From: Lachnospiraceae bacterium
GTDB taxonomy: Bacteria; Bacillota; Clostridia; Lachnospirales; Lachnospiraceae
Direction of reading: 5' to 3'
NCBI GenBank assembly: GCA_015057005.1
Contig: SVFF01000001.1
Coordinates: 310,001 to 374,000 of the forward strand
Length of the DNA stretch: 64,000 nt
Numbering within the stretch: position 1 is the stretch's first letter; every line of letters starts with the position of its first letter. The position numbers were made by a program, and so were the translations under genes. Under the pieces are notes generated by a model. It was given only the letters and a program-made list of their open reading frames with translations. It was not told the DNA's origin and searched no databases. Shown here piece by piece: positions 8,897 to 17,415 of this stretch.

Positions 8897-8924
8897 ATTA
8901 TAGCATATGCAGCGGGAATGTCAA
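8897..8924 (-). promoter_or_regulatory. promoter of the metal-export operon
   Basis: Reverse strand: consensus -35 TTGACA (8919-8924), 16-bp spacer, consensus -10 TATAAT (8897-8902). Confidence 0.75.
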
Positions 8925-9088
8925 TCCACTTTTTCAATCTCTCCCGTTGTGTGCTTTTACAAAAGAAGATTACACCATATACGGATTTGACAGCGTCATC
9001 CCCGTTGCAATCCGGGACGGACGCTGCCAAATAAATTTCAGTAAATTATATGATCAGATTCCTTTTATTTATGAGAGAGGAATAAGGC
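8925..9088. other. non-coding stretch with a stem-loop after clpX
   Basis: No gene with a start codon or ribosome binding site is supported here. A stem CAGCGTC (8991-8997) / GACGCTG (9020-9026) with a further inner CCCG/CGGG pairing could fold in the 3' region of the clpX transcript; there is no U-run, so it is not a classical terminator. Confidence 0.3.
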
Positions 9089-10648
9089 TTATTCGTCCGC
9101 CTTGATTTCCTTCAGCTGATCCATGGAGCCGATCAGCTTGTTGCTTCGGATGTCAATGATGGGGCCTCCCGTGCCCTGAATATATTCTCTGGTGATAACC
9201 ACGCGGCCGATGTTGTCATCCTTGGGGATCTCATACATGATATCCAGCATGAATTCCTCGATAATGGAACGGAGGGCTCTGGCACCGGTATCACGCTCCA
9301 TGGCCTTGTCGGCAATGGCCTCAAGGGCATCATCGGAAAACTCCAGCTTTACCTCATCCAGTTCCAAAAGCTTCTGGTACTGTTTCAGGATGGCATTCTT
9401 GGGCTCCTTTAAGATCTTCACCATCATCTCCTTGGAAAGTCCTTCCAGTGTGTAAATGATGGGCAGACGGCCGATGAACTCAGGGATCATACCGAATTTG
9501 CGGATATCTTCCACTGTCACCTTGGACAAAATATTTTTATCGTTATCGTATTTGTCGCGCAGTTCAGAATTAAAACCAATAGAGGTGGTCTTGCGCAGGC
9601 GCTCCTTTATGATCTCTTCCAGATCCGGGAAGGCACCGCCGCAGATAAAGAGAATGTTTCTGGTATTCACGGTAGCCAAAGGCACCATAGCATTCTTGCT
9701 GTTGGCCCCTACCGGCACCTCCACCTCCGCACCCTCCAGAAGCTTTAACATACCCTGCTGCACACTTTCACCGCTCACATCACGGCTGGTGGTGTTTTTC
9801 TTCTTGGCAATTTTGTCGATCTCGTCGATAAAGATGATACCTCGTTCCGCTCTCTCCACATCATTGTCAGCAGCAGCCAACAGCTTGGACACTACGCTTT
9901 CGATATCATCGCCGATATAGCCGGCCTCTGTAAGAGATGTGGCATCTGCAATGGCAAGGGGCACATCCAAAAGTTTTGCCAGGGTCTTTACCAGATAAGT
10001 CTTACCGGAACCGGTGGGACCAATCATCAGCATATTGGACTTCTCGATCTCAATCTCATCCATGGTATCGGTAGCCACACGTTTGTAGTGATTGTATACT
10101 GCCACAGAGATTACTTTCTTGGCATGCTCCTGTCCTACAACATACTCGTCCAGACTGGCCTTGATCTTGTGAGGAGCAGGGATATTCTTGATATTCAGGA
10201 CAGGCTCTGCCTCTTCCGCACTCTTTTTCTTTTTAAGCTTCTGCTTGTTTGGAATGCCGCCGGTCCCCTGAAGATCAGCCAGATTCACAAAACTGATGTT
10301 GGGGAAACCGCCCTGCCCGTTCATGGGATCAAAACCGTTGAACAAATTGGGATTGTTCAGCATCCCCTGATAATCAAACTGGCTGACGGTCTCCATTGTC
10401 TTCTGCATACAGTCATCGCAGATACAGATACCGTTAGGCAGCTTGAACATTCTGCCGGCTTTGCTCTCAGGTCTGCGGCATGCAAAGCACACGTCCTCAT
10501 AATCATCATTATTGCTTTTTTCTTTCTTGCCGTTGTCGGCAGAAGGTGTCTTTTTTTCGGACGCCTCCATCACTTCCTTCCCATCACCTGTCTCTTCGTT
10601 TACTTCTTTATATAATTCGTCATCTACTTCTCTATAATTGTCTGACAT
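9089..10648 (-). CDS. clpX: ClpX-type AAA+ unfoldase, extended variant
   Basis: A 519-residue protein. An acidic Lys/Asp/Glu-rich leader (1-50) precedes the C4 zinc-binding domain (CFACRRP...CICDDC, about 54-82), then a Gly/Asn/Phe-rich linker (about 90-130) and the AAA+ module: Walker A GPTGSGKT, pore loop GYIGDD, Walker B IIFIDEID, RDVSGESVQQGMLKLLEG, and sensor-2 GARALRSI. An IGF tripeptide (TTSIGFNSE) is in the place where ClpX contacts ClpP, so partnership with ClpP is likely. Typical ClpX is about 410-430 residues, so this is roughly 90 longer, mainly before the AAA+ part. It may be a second, specialised ClpX. GGGAGGAAATT precedes the ATG. Confidence 0.85.
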   Translation of the reverse strand: MSDNYREVDDELYKEVNEETGDGKEVMEASEKKTPSADNGKKEKSNNDDYEDVCFACRRPESKAGRMFKLPNGICICDDCMQKTMETVSQFDYQGMLNNPNLFNGFDPMNGQGGFPNISFVNLADLQGTGGIPNKQKLKKKKSAEEAEPVLNIKNIPAPHKIKASLDEYVVGQEHAKKVISVAVYNHYKRVATDTMDEIEIEKSNMLMIGPTGSGKTYLVKTLAKLLDVPLAIADATSLTEAGYIGDDIESVVSKLLAAADNDVERAERGIIFIDEIDKIAKKKNTTSRDVSGESVQQGMLKLLEGAEVEVPVGANSKNAMVPLATVNTRNILFICGGAFPDLEEIIKERLRKTTSIGFNSELRDKYDNDKNILSKVTVEDIRKFGMIPEFIGRLPIIYTLEGLSKEMMVKILKEPKNAILKQYQKLLELDEVKLEFSDDALEAIADKAMERDTGARALRSIIEEFMLDIMYEIPKDDNIGRVVITREYIQGTGGPIIDIRSNKLIGSMDQLKEIKADE

Positions 10649-10787
10649 AATTTCCTCCCATTTGCTGAATCAGAAGGCCGGCTGTATGCATCACAGTATG
10701 GAAAACAATCTGCTTGCAGCCTCCACTCTACCACCCATTATATCGAAACAGGCCCGCATACACAAGTGAACTTTTTATAAAGTAAAA

Positions 10788-10962
10788 ACACCCGGACTTA
10801 CCACTCGACGCCTGGGGAAAACATTTGAAGAAAGGCCTGCCCGCCCCGGGACGCACCTCCACAAGAAATACCCGTGCAAGTTTTTCGTTGGAGGTGCGTC
10901 CCGGGGCGGGCAGGCCTTTTTCTCAAATGCGTCCTTAAGTCGTCGAGTGGTAAGCCGGGTGT
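10788..10962. repeat. 175-bp nested long hairpin between htrA and clpX
   Basis: Three paired segments can be seen: outer ACACCCGG+CTTACCACTCGACG (10788-10810) with 10941-10962, one bulged A; middle CATTTGA (10822-10828) with TCAAATG (10923-10929); and a perfect 31-bp inner stem 10831-10861 with 10889-10919, very GC-rich, with a 27-base loop. On the reverse strand the outer arm ends in GTGTTTTT, so the element can terminate the htrA transcript, but it is far larger than a normal terminator. The rest of 10649-10973 has no visible gene. Confidence 0.85.
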
Positions 10963-10973
10963 TGGATTACTAC

Positions 10974-12467
10974 TTACTTCTGTGCTGCAGGTCTTTTACC
11001 CAAGGTGATCTGCACCTTGTGCTGAACATACTGACCATTTTCGGGTCTTTCTACCGTAATCTCTGCGCTGTCCCCTATTGCATAGTACTGCAGAACATTC
11101 TGCAATTCCGCATAAGAGACAATATTCTGTCCGTCAAACTTGGTAATAATATCACCGGCCATCAAGCCCGCCTTCTCTGCGGCTGAGCCTTTCTCTACGG
11201 ACTGAATGTAAATACCCACAGGCATATTGAACTTCTGGGAGATCTGCTCGGTTACTTCCTGAGGCGCAATTCCCATGTAACCAATTTCATCTTCCGCCAC
11301 TTTACTTCTGGTCTGGCGTTCCATCAAATCGGCAATAATAGGATTCGCAGAGGAAATGGGGATGGCATAGCCCATACCCTCAATAGCAGTTCCACCAATC
11401 TTATTGCTGTTGATACCTATTACTTCACCATTCATATTCAGAAGTGCGCCGCCGGAGTTACCGGGGTTGATTGCTGCGTTGGTCTGAACAAAAACCCCTT
11501 TGCTGCCATCGTCCAAGGTAAGCTCACGGTTCAGGGCACTGATAATGCCGTCTGTCACGGACTGACCATATCCCAAAGCATTACCGATAGCAACAACAGG
11601 TTCACCCAACTTCAGCTCGTCACTATTTCCTAACGTTGCAATGGTGATGGCATTCCTGGTCTCATCACTGACATTCTTCAGGTTCACAGCGATCACAGCC
11701 AAGTCCATGCCGGAATCAAGACCTTTGATATGTGCTTCCGCTACAGAACCATCAATAAAAGTAACTTCCAAAAAGTCTGCATCTGCTACTACATGATTGT
11801 TGGAAACGATCAACAATTCTGTGTCAGTCTCACCTACCACAATACCGGAACCGCTGGAAGCCTGATCCTCAGAAAAGGTCTGACCGAAAAAGCTACCGGT
11901 GATAGTGTATTTATTAATGATGGACACCATTGCAGGCATCACCTTCTCTGCCACTTTTGTCACATCAGTCTCTATTAAGGTAATGCTGTTGGTATTCAAG
12001 GGAATCGTATTCTGCACAGTACTGTCAGCCAGCACATCTTCCACTTCCTCTTTTTCCTCAACCGCTTCCTGAGGCATCAGCATATCGGCCACTCTTTGTA
12101 TTGTAAAGAATCCGGCACCGGCAAAAAGACCGAACAGCAGACCCAGGCTCACACTTACCACGGCCTTTTTGAAGAAACCGCCGGATTTTTTCTTTGTCTT
12201 GCGGGGGGGCATCTCCTGGTAGGAAGCATTACTGTATACACCATTCTGCTCCGTCCCTTTTACGCTTTGCCCATCGGGCTTCACGCTGCTGCCAGCACCA
12301 CTGCTTTCAACAGTATTGTTCTCGGCACTGCCGGGTTCATTACTAACAGACTCAGCATTGATAGACTCAGCGTTATTGTTCTCTACATTGCCCGTATCAT
12401 TTGTACTATAATCAAAATAGTTGTTGTTTACGTTCATGTTGTTATCATTCATATTGTTTTCACTCAT
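10974..12467 (-). CDS. HtrA/DegP-like membrane-anchored serine protease
   Basis: A 497-residue protein with an Asn/Glu/Ser-rich N-terminal cytoplasmic tail of about 90 residues, a transmembrane segment (about 100-125, VSLGLLFGLFAGAGFF), a trypsin-like domain with His in VSNNHVVADA, Asp in SGMDLAVIAV and Ser in NPGNSGGALLN, and a C-terminal PDZ domain (about 390-490). This is the HtrA/YyxA architecture of Bacillota: an extracytoplasmic quality-control protease. ATG 12467 follows GAGGTAAACAAT. It is followed by the long hairpin. The low-complexity tail is repetitive (MSENNMNDNNMN) and its role is unknown. Confidence 0.9.
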   Translation of the reverse strand: MSENNMNDNNMNVNNNYFDYSTNDTGNVENNNAESINAESVSNEPGSAENNTVESSGAGSSVKPDGQSVKGTEQNGVYSNASYQEMPPRKTKKKSGGFFKKAVVSVSLGLLFGLFAGAGFFTIQRVADMLMPQEAVEEKEEVEDVLADSTVQNTIPLNTNSITLIETDVTKVAEKVMPAMVSIINKYTITGSFFGQTFSEDQASSGSGIVVGETDTELLIVSNNHVVADADFLEVTFIDGSVAEAHIKGLDSGMDLAVIAVNLKNVSDETRNAITIATLGNSDELKLGEPVVAIGNALGYGQSVTDGIISALNRELTLDDGSKGVFVQTNAAINPGNSGGALLNMNGEVIGINSNKIGGTAIEGMGYAIPISSANPIIADLMERQTRSKVAEDEIGYMGIAPQEVTEQISQKFNMPVGIYIQSVEKGSAAEKAGLMAGDIITKFDGQNIVSYAELQNVLQYYAIGDSAEITVERPENGQYVQHKVQITLGKRPAAQK

Positions 12468-12556
12468 ATTGTTTACCTCACTTTCCCGAAGTCTTTATTT
12501 CTTTCTCTCTTTTACGCTTTCAGTATATTGTTTATTTGTGTCCGTTTTGTGATAAC

Positions 12557-12569
12557 TTCGTTAAACGAA
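12557..12569. promoter_or_regulatory. small palindrome upstream of htrA
   Basis: TTCGTT-A-AACGAA lies about 90 bp before the htrA start and could be a regulator site; no clear -35/-10 pair could be fixed beside it. Confidence 0.25.
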
Positions 12570-12593
12570 TGTGAAAAATGAGGTATTTACATA

Positions 12594-13517
12594 TTACTTT
12601 TCCCAATAATCCTTATTGGAAGTCAGGGCCAGCACCCATTTGGCGGGCAATTTCCGGTAATTCTTGCCCAGCAAAAATCCTGCATACTTGCAGAAGCACT
12701 GCACATAAAAATGAGGCAGTCTGTTCAATTGCTTCTGTGTTCTCAAATAGCGGGTTACTTCCTTCACCATCCGCAGGCCCTCTGATTCAGAAGGTACGTT
12801 GGCAAACACCTCCGGATGTTCCGCCTGGGACACACCCAGATCAAAATTCCGATGCAACTGCTGCATGTGGGTATAATTGTGGGAGTGAACTACACAAGCC
12901 TGAGCTTCATAAGCAATCTTGTAGCCCGCTTTTACTGCACCAGCCGCATAGATCATGTCTTCATTAAAAATGGTTTTGCGCACAAAACCGCCCAGTTCAT
13001 CATAAATAGCTCTCTGATACGCAGCACAGACATTGGAGCAGAAGAATGTCTTAATGCCAAGCTGAGGCAAATCCTCTGCAGATTTCACTCTGCTCTCTGC
13101 CGGATAATTAAAGCTGCGCGTATAGCGCTCTACCACATCACAATCCTCTGCCGGCAACTGTCTGGCATACGCTACTGCCACATCCCCCTTCAGTTGCCCC
13201 GTCAAACGCTCCAGCAACAGATTGTCTGCCGGAATGGCATCCTGGGTCATCATCACGAAAACATCTGCCTGGGATTTTCTCACTCCCATTCTCCTGGTTC
13301 GGCCATGGTCAAATTCCTTTTTGGACAGGTGATGTACCTTTACGTTTTTATATTTGTCAAAAAATCGCGTGCCGTAGGTCAGCTGGGCAAAATATTTTTC
13401 TTCGGTATTGACCAAAATAATATTTTCAGCCTGTACACTCTGTTCGTTCAGTTGGTCAAGCAATGCAAACAGCTCCTTGCCGGGCTTGTATAATGGTATA
13501 ATGATGTCGATGGTCAT
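12594..13517 (-). CDS. GT2 glycosyltransferase, rhamnosyltransferase-like
   Basis: A 307-residue GT-A fold enzyme. It opens with IDIIIPLYKPGKEL, the nucleotide-binding strand of family GT2; KKEFDHGRTRRMG resembles the FDHG-x-TR motif of RfbN/WbbL-type rhamnosyltransferases, and MMTQDAIPAD stands at the DxD position. ATG 13517 follows AAGGAGAG, and the longer frame to 13574 is rejected. With RmlABC encoded in the same locus a dTDP-6-deoxyhexose donor is likely, by inference. It lies between the LCP and htrA genes; an intrinsic terminator stands upstream of it, so it may have its own promoter. Confidence 0.8.
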   Translation of the reverse strand: MTIDIIIPLYKPGKELFALLDQLNEQSVQAENIILVNTEEKYFAQLTYGTRFFDKYKNVKVHHLSKKEFDHGRTRRMGVRKSQADVFVMMTQDAIPADNLLLERLTGQLKGDVAVAYARQLPAEDCDVVERYTRSFNYPAESRVKSAEDLPQLGIKTFFCSNVCAAYQRAIYDELGGFVRKTIFNEDMIYAAGAVKAGYKIAYEAQACVVHSHNYTHMQQLHRNFDLGVSQAEHPEVFANVPSESEGLRMVKEVTRYLRTQKQLNRLPHFYVQCFCKYAGFLLGKNYRKLPAKWVLALTSNKDYWEK

Positions 13518-13620
13518 GCTGTCTCTCCTTCTTCCGGTGAGGGTAATCATCTTCTGCTGTATCCTGCAATGCACCGCCTGCCAGAGTTACTCCTGTCCTC
13601 CGCACTGCTCCATTCTGCAA

Positions 13621-13652
13621 CAAAAGAGAGAGTCTCCACGAGACTCCCTCTT
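13621..13652 (-). terminator. intrinsic terminator after the LCP gene
   Basis: Reverse strand stem AAGAGGGAGTCT / AGACTCTCTCTT (with mismatch) and a short loop, followed by TTTTG, 29 nt after the LCP stop. Confidence 0.7.
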
Positions 13653-13680
13653 ATTATACAGTAAGTTTTCTTTTTTTGCA

Positions 13681-14811
13681 CTAATTAATTCGCTCAATAT
13701 AAGGAGTAGTATCTGCCTTGATCTGCTGGCTGTACTCACGCACGCTGTCGGTAACAGTATAATCAGCATCATCAAAGAAGAACTGGTGCAGCCATACAAC
13801 GTTGCTCTCCAGATCCATGGGGATAACGCTGCTGCCCTTTGCGCCTATGTTAGCAACGGTACGCATGGTATCATTGGGGAAGCCTGCTTCCTCTACGATA
13901 TTGTACTTAGCAATATTCTTGAGCAGTTCCAGGATATCAGCTTCATCTACGCTGGTGTAAACATCGTCAATTACTTCGTTAAACACCTTGGACAGAGTGG
14001 CGAAATCAGCCTGCTTAGCCTGCTCCTCAATACCCTTGATTACTTCACGCTGACGGGTCGCACGCATAAAGTCATCACCCTTGGTGTAACGGATACGGCA
14101 GTATGCGGTAGCCTGCACACCGTTCAACAGCTGGTAGCCGGGAGTGGTCACTGCCTGGTAATCACACTTAAGTACCTCTGCAATACCAATCTGGTAATTG
14201 TTGATATGCTCAAGCTCAGCCTCATCTACATCAATATAGATACCGCCCAGACCATCGATCACCTCGGACAGACCCTTGTAGCCTACAGTCACGAAATTGG
14301 TGATATCCATATCCAGATTCATATTCAGCATCTTAACAGCCTGCTCTGCGCCACCGAAGGAATAAGCACTGTTACACTTCTGATAGCTGTCAGTACCGAT
14401 ATTCAGGTAAGTATCACGGTATACACTGCAGAGTTTGATATCGCCGGTGTCCATATTAATGCTGGCAATCATAATACTGTCGCTTCGGCTGTTCTTGTAA
14501 AGCTGGCTTTCCTTTGTAGCATCCACACCAAAGAGCGCGATGTTCATATAACCGGTCATATGGCTCTCGCCTTCTTCTTTAGCCTGCTGGATTTCTTCAG
14601 GAATCGCAAGCTCCTCTTCTTTCAGTTCTACTCTCTTGGGGCCTTCATTCTCTGTGTGCCCCATTACCAGTAAAAGAACTGCTACCATGATCAGAATTAC
14701 AATGATCTCGATGGCAAAGATAATAATCTTTCTTCTTTTCTTGGCCTGACGCTGTCTTGCAGTCATTTTTCTCTGTGCTGCGGTGTCTCTCTGGTTGGAA
14801 TTGGGTGCCAT
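13681..14811 (-). CDS. LytR-CpsA-Psr (LCP) family glycopolymer ligase
   Basis: A 376-residue protein: Lys/Arg/Gln-rich cytoplasmic N-terminus, one membrane helix (about 28-50), then an extracytoplasmic LCP domain with SRSDSIMIASI, SVYRDTYL and RIRYTKGDDFMRATRQREVI, which carry the conserved Arg/Asp residues that bind the polyprenyl-pyrophosphate. LCP enzymes transfer undecaprenyl-linked glycopolymers to peptidoglycan, and this gene is therefore the natural last step of the locus. It follows the sugar transferase by 18 nt and is probably cotranscribed. ATG 14811 has AGGAGA upstream. A terminator closes the unit. Confidence 0.9.
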   Translation of the reverse strand: MAPNSNQRDTAAQRKMTARQRQAKKRRKIIIFAIEIIVILIMVAVLLLVMGHTENEGPKRVELKEEELAIPEEIQQAKEEGESHMTGYMNIALFGVDATKESQLYKNSRSDSIMIASINMDTGDIKLCSVYRDTYLNIGTDSYQKCNSAYSFGGAEQAVKMLNMNLDMDITNFVTVGYKGLSEVIDGLGGIYIDVDEAELEHINNYQIGIAEVLKCDYQAVTTPGYQLLNGVQATAYCRIRYTKGDDFMRATRQREVIKGIEEQAKQADFATLSKVFNEVIDDVYTSVDEADILELLKNIAKYNIVEEAGFPNDTMRTVANIGAKGSSVIPMDLESNVVWLHQFFFDDADYTVTDSVREYSQQIKADTTPYIERIN

Positions 14812-14829
14812 TGCTTTTTCTCCTTAATT

Positions 14830-16236
14830 TTAATATGCGTTTTTATTGATAAAACCTGTAAAGAAGGTCATCAGAATTATTTTGATGTCAAATCCTAAGG
14901 TCCAGTTCTCAATGTAATAAATATCGTACTCAATACGCTTTCTGATGGAGGTGTCTCCCCTCAGGCCGTTCACCTGTGCCCAGCCGGTAAGTCCGGGGCG
15001 CACCTGATGCTTGACCATATAGCGGGGAATCTCTTCCTGGAACTTTTTCACGAACAAGGGTCTCTCCGGCCTGGGGCCTACCAGACTCATGTCACCCTTC
15101 AAAATATTGAAAAGCTGAGGAAGCTCGTCCAGACTGGTCTTTCGCAGAAATTTGCCCACATTGGTAACACGGGGATCATTTTTCACAGTCCAGGCTTTTT
15201 TCTCCTCTGAGGAAGACTGCAGTTCCATGCTGCGGAACTTATACATATAGAAAGATTTGTTATGCAAGCCGATTCTTTCCTGCTTAAAAATAATCGGACC
15301 GGGGCTGCTAAGCTTTACCAGGATAGCCGACACCAGCATAATGGGAGAAGTGAGAATGATCCCCACCGCTGCACCTGCAATATCCATCACCCTCTTGATC
15401 ACCATATTTCCCGTATTGGTCAGGGGTACATGGCGGATATTGATCACGGGAAGCCCCATCAAATCCTCTGTATATGGCTTCGTTGGAATCAGGCTGTTGT
15501 AATCCGGTACAAATTTAGTGTGCACACCCGACTTCTCACATATGTGCACAATTCCCTCCAGATCATCATAATCTTTCAGGGCCAATGTGATCGCAATCTC
15601 ATCCAACTTGTTCTCCGGCAAGATTACTTCCAGATTGGCAAGCCTTCCCAGCACCTTGACTCCCTTGTAAGTGGTACCCGCCGGAACATGATTGTCCAGA
15701 ATACCACAGGCGACATAACCCCATTGGGGATTGTCCAAAAGGCGGTCAATATATGCCTCCGCCGAGCGGGAGTATCCCACCAGCAGCAGATGTTTTAAAT
15801 TATAACCCTTACGGCGGATAGTACGCAGAAGAGTTCTCAATATCACACGGGAAAGAGCAGTCAGGCCTGTATTCAGAATATAAAATAGGCCTATTACAGA
15901 ACGGGAATAGTTGATCTCTCTGATCACAACATAAAGTATCACGATCAGAGCAGCAATACCGATGGTATTTGCCTGCAGGACACCCGACACCTCATACCTT
16001 CGCTTTACTGCACGCTTGGGCGAATATACGCCGCAAACAGAATACAGCAAAAGATATCCCGGTATCATAAAGGGAAGGAGCATAACATACTCTGATAAGG
16101 GCAAAACACCAATCCCGGGAGCCTTTTCAAATATATAGAATTTAATCAGATAGGCTAGAATGAAAGAAGCACCCGTGAGGATTGCATCCATCAAGACCAT
16201 CAGCCTGTTAAAAACCCTCTGGTTGTTTTTAATCAT
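14830..16236 (-). CDS. polyprenyl-phosphate sugar-1-phosphate transferase (WcaJ/CpsE type)
   Basis: A 468-residue enzyme that starts lipid-linked glycan synthesis by moving a hexose-1-phosphate to undecaprenyl phosphate. The N-terminal half has about four membrane helices, followed by a nucleotide-binding-like cytosolic region (GYSRSAEAYIDRLL, about 160). The C-terminal catalytic part has a further helix and the bacterial sugar transferase motifs: KLSSPGPIIFKQERIG, KFRSM, TSLDELPQLFNILKGDMSLVGPRPE and RPGLTGWAQVNG. ATG 16236 with GGCAGGTG upstream is preferred over TTG 16263. It is placed directly before the LCP gene, which fits a prime-then-ligate pair. Confidence 0.92.
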   Translation of the reverse strand: MIKNNQRVFNRLMVLMDAILTGASFILAYLIKFYIFEKAPGIGVLPLSEYVMLLPFMIPGYLLLYSVCGVYSPKRAVKRRYEVSGVLQANTIGIAALIVILYVVIREINYSRSVIGLFYILNTGLTALSRVILRTLLRTIRRKGYNLKHLLLVGYSRSAEAYIDRLLDNPQWGYVACGILDNHVPAGTTYKGVKVLGRLANLEVILPENKLDEIAITLALKDYDDLEGIVHICEKSGVHTKFVPDYNSLIPTKPYTEDLMGLPVINIRHVPLTNTGNMVIKRVMDIAGAAVGIILTSPIMLVSAILVKLSSPGPIIFKQERIGLHNKSFYMYKFRSMELQSSSEEKKAWTVKNDPRVTNVGKFLRKTSLDELPQLFNILKGDMSLVGPRPERPLFVKKFQEEIPRYMVKHQVRPGLTGWAQVNGLRGDTSIRKRIEYDIYYIENWTLGFDIKIILMTFFTGFINKNAY

Positions 16237-16303
16237 ACACGTCACCTGCCTGTTCGCGGCCAAGGGAGTGTCACTGTCATCAAAAATACTCCCCCATAAA
16301 ACT

Positions 16304-16332
16304 ATCTTACACTAGCTCCGTGTAATCCACAA
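16304..16332 (-). promoter_or_regulatory. possible promoter for the sugar transferase-LCP unit
   Basis: Reverse strand -35 TTGTGG (16327-16332), 17-bp spacer, -10 TAAGAT (16304-16309). Just beyond it, 16333-16361 holds a 10-bp stem CTTAAGAATT/AATTCTTAAG overlapping the end of the upstream gene; it has no U-run. Confidence 0.35.
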
Positions 16333-16356
16333 CTTAAGAATTTATGAAGCTAATTC

Positions 16357-17346
16357 TTAAGATTTCATAAGAATTTGGAACATTCCCAAATACAATTCCC
16401 CTTGGATTCTGACATAATTCCACAGATTTTTACCGGAAAATGCCACGTGTTTGCGTCTTCCTTCCTCTGAAAAACATTTCTTTAGTCCGGTCACAAGTCC
16501 CTGCAGATAGGTTCTGCCCATTTTTTTCTTAACAAAAAATAAGAATTTTATGGCAAATCCCGTCAATAAAAAGGGAAGATTTAAAAGCAACTGTAAGGAA
16601 GGCATATTCTTACCCACTACATACACGCTGTTTGCAGAGGCATATGCGGTCTTCGTCTTATTATAGCGTGAACCGGTGGAGGCACTTCCGTAGTGCAGCA
16701 CTTTTGCCTCCGGCTCATACCAATTCTGATAGCCGTGGATCCTGGCCCGGTATCCCACATCCAGATCCTCCAGATACATAAAGTGGGCTTCATCAAACAG
16801 CCCGATCTTGTCAAAAACGCTCTTTCGGTAAATCACCGCACCGCCGCAGGCAGAAAAGACTTGAACTGCCCGGTCATACGCTGCCGCCGGCTTTCCTTTG
16901 CCTCTGGCATAGGCCCAGCCCAGGGCGCAGTAGCGGTCTCCGGCATCATCCAAAAGCTCCGGTTTGTCCCACATGAGCATGCAGGCACTGACGGAAAAGA
17001 TTTTTTCATCCTTTTGGATGGCTTTATACAGGTGTTTTACGAAACCCGGCTCCGGCTTTGTATCATTATTTAAAAGAAGGACATAGGGTGTCTGTGCCGC
17101 CTCAATGCCCACATTAACCGCGTGGCAAAAGCCGGTGTTTTCCGAAAGCAAGATTGACTTTATCTTGTCATTTGCGTTTTCTTCATACTCCCGCAAAAAC
17201 TCCACACTTCCGTCCGTGGATCCGTTATCAACTACCAACACAGCAAAATCAGGAGTTCCTGACTCCTGATTGCTAAGAGCCTGAAGACATTCAGGCAAAT
17301 ATTTCATTCCATTGTAATTGGGAATAACTACTGTGATCTCTCTCAT
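16357..17346 (-). CDS. GT2 glycosyltransferase, WbbL/rhamnosyltransferase-like
   Basis: 329 residues. ITVVIPNYNGMKYLPECL at the N-terminus, VDNGSTDGS, LLSENTGFCHAVNVGI and the metal-binding LLLNNDT (DxD equivalent) are standard for the WbbL-like rhamnosyltransferase branch of GT2; MYLEDLDVGYRARIHGY holds the catalytic-base ED motif. The C-terminus (about 265-329) has one hydrophobic segment (LLLNLPFLLTGFAIKFLFF), suggesting membrane association. ATG 17346 follows AAGGATATTGC. It lies 69 nt after the previous GT gene in the operon and probably extends the chain with a 6-deoxyhexose. Confidence 0.85.
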   Translation of the reverse strand: MREITVVIPNYNGMKYLPECLQALSNQESGTPDFAVLVVDNGSTDGSVEFLREYEENANDKIKSILLSENTGFCHAVNVGIEAAQTPYVLLLNNDTKPEPGFVKHLYKAIQKDEKIFSVSACMLMWDKPELLDDAGDRYCALGWAYARGKGKPAAAYDRAVQVFSACGGAVIYRKSVFDKIGLFDEAHFMYLEDLDVGYRARIHGYQNWYEPEAKVLHYGSASTGSRYNKTKTAYASANSVYVVGKNMPSLQLLLNLPFLLTGFAIKFLFFVKKKMGRTYLQGLVTGLKKCFSEEGRRKHVAFSGKNLWNYVRIQGELYLGMFQILMKS

Positions 17347-17415
17347 GCAATATCCTTACATTTCTTTCCCGGACATAAATCATAGCCCCACTGGCCGGAA
17401 ACAACGTTATCAATC

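Noticed and set aside
8945..9105. Forward open stretch ending IYERGIRLIRPP, looking like a gene remnant
   Set aside because: No start codon with a ribosome binding site, partly overlaps the end of clpX, and no family is recognised; probably chance or 3' structure.
9192..9920. Long open frames antisense to clpX
   Set aside because: Codon content rich in Ser/Ile, no family motif, and the sense strand is plainly ClpX.
12096..12581. Forward open frame over the htrA N-terminus
   Set aside because: Antisense shadow of the Asn/Glu-rich tail; no family motif or ribosome binding site.
16333..16361. Hairpin CTTAAGAATT/AATTCTTAAG as a terminator
   Set aside because: It overlaps the stop of the GT2 gene, is AT-rich and has no U-run; a promoter-like sequence follows.
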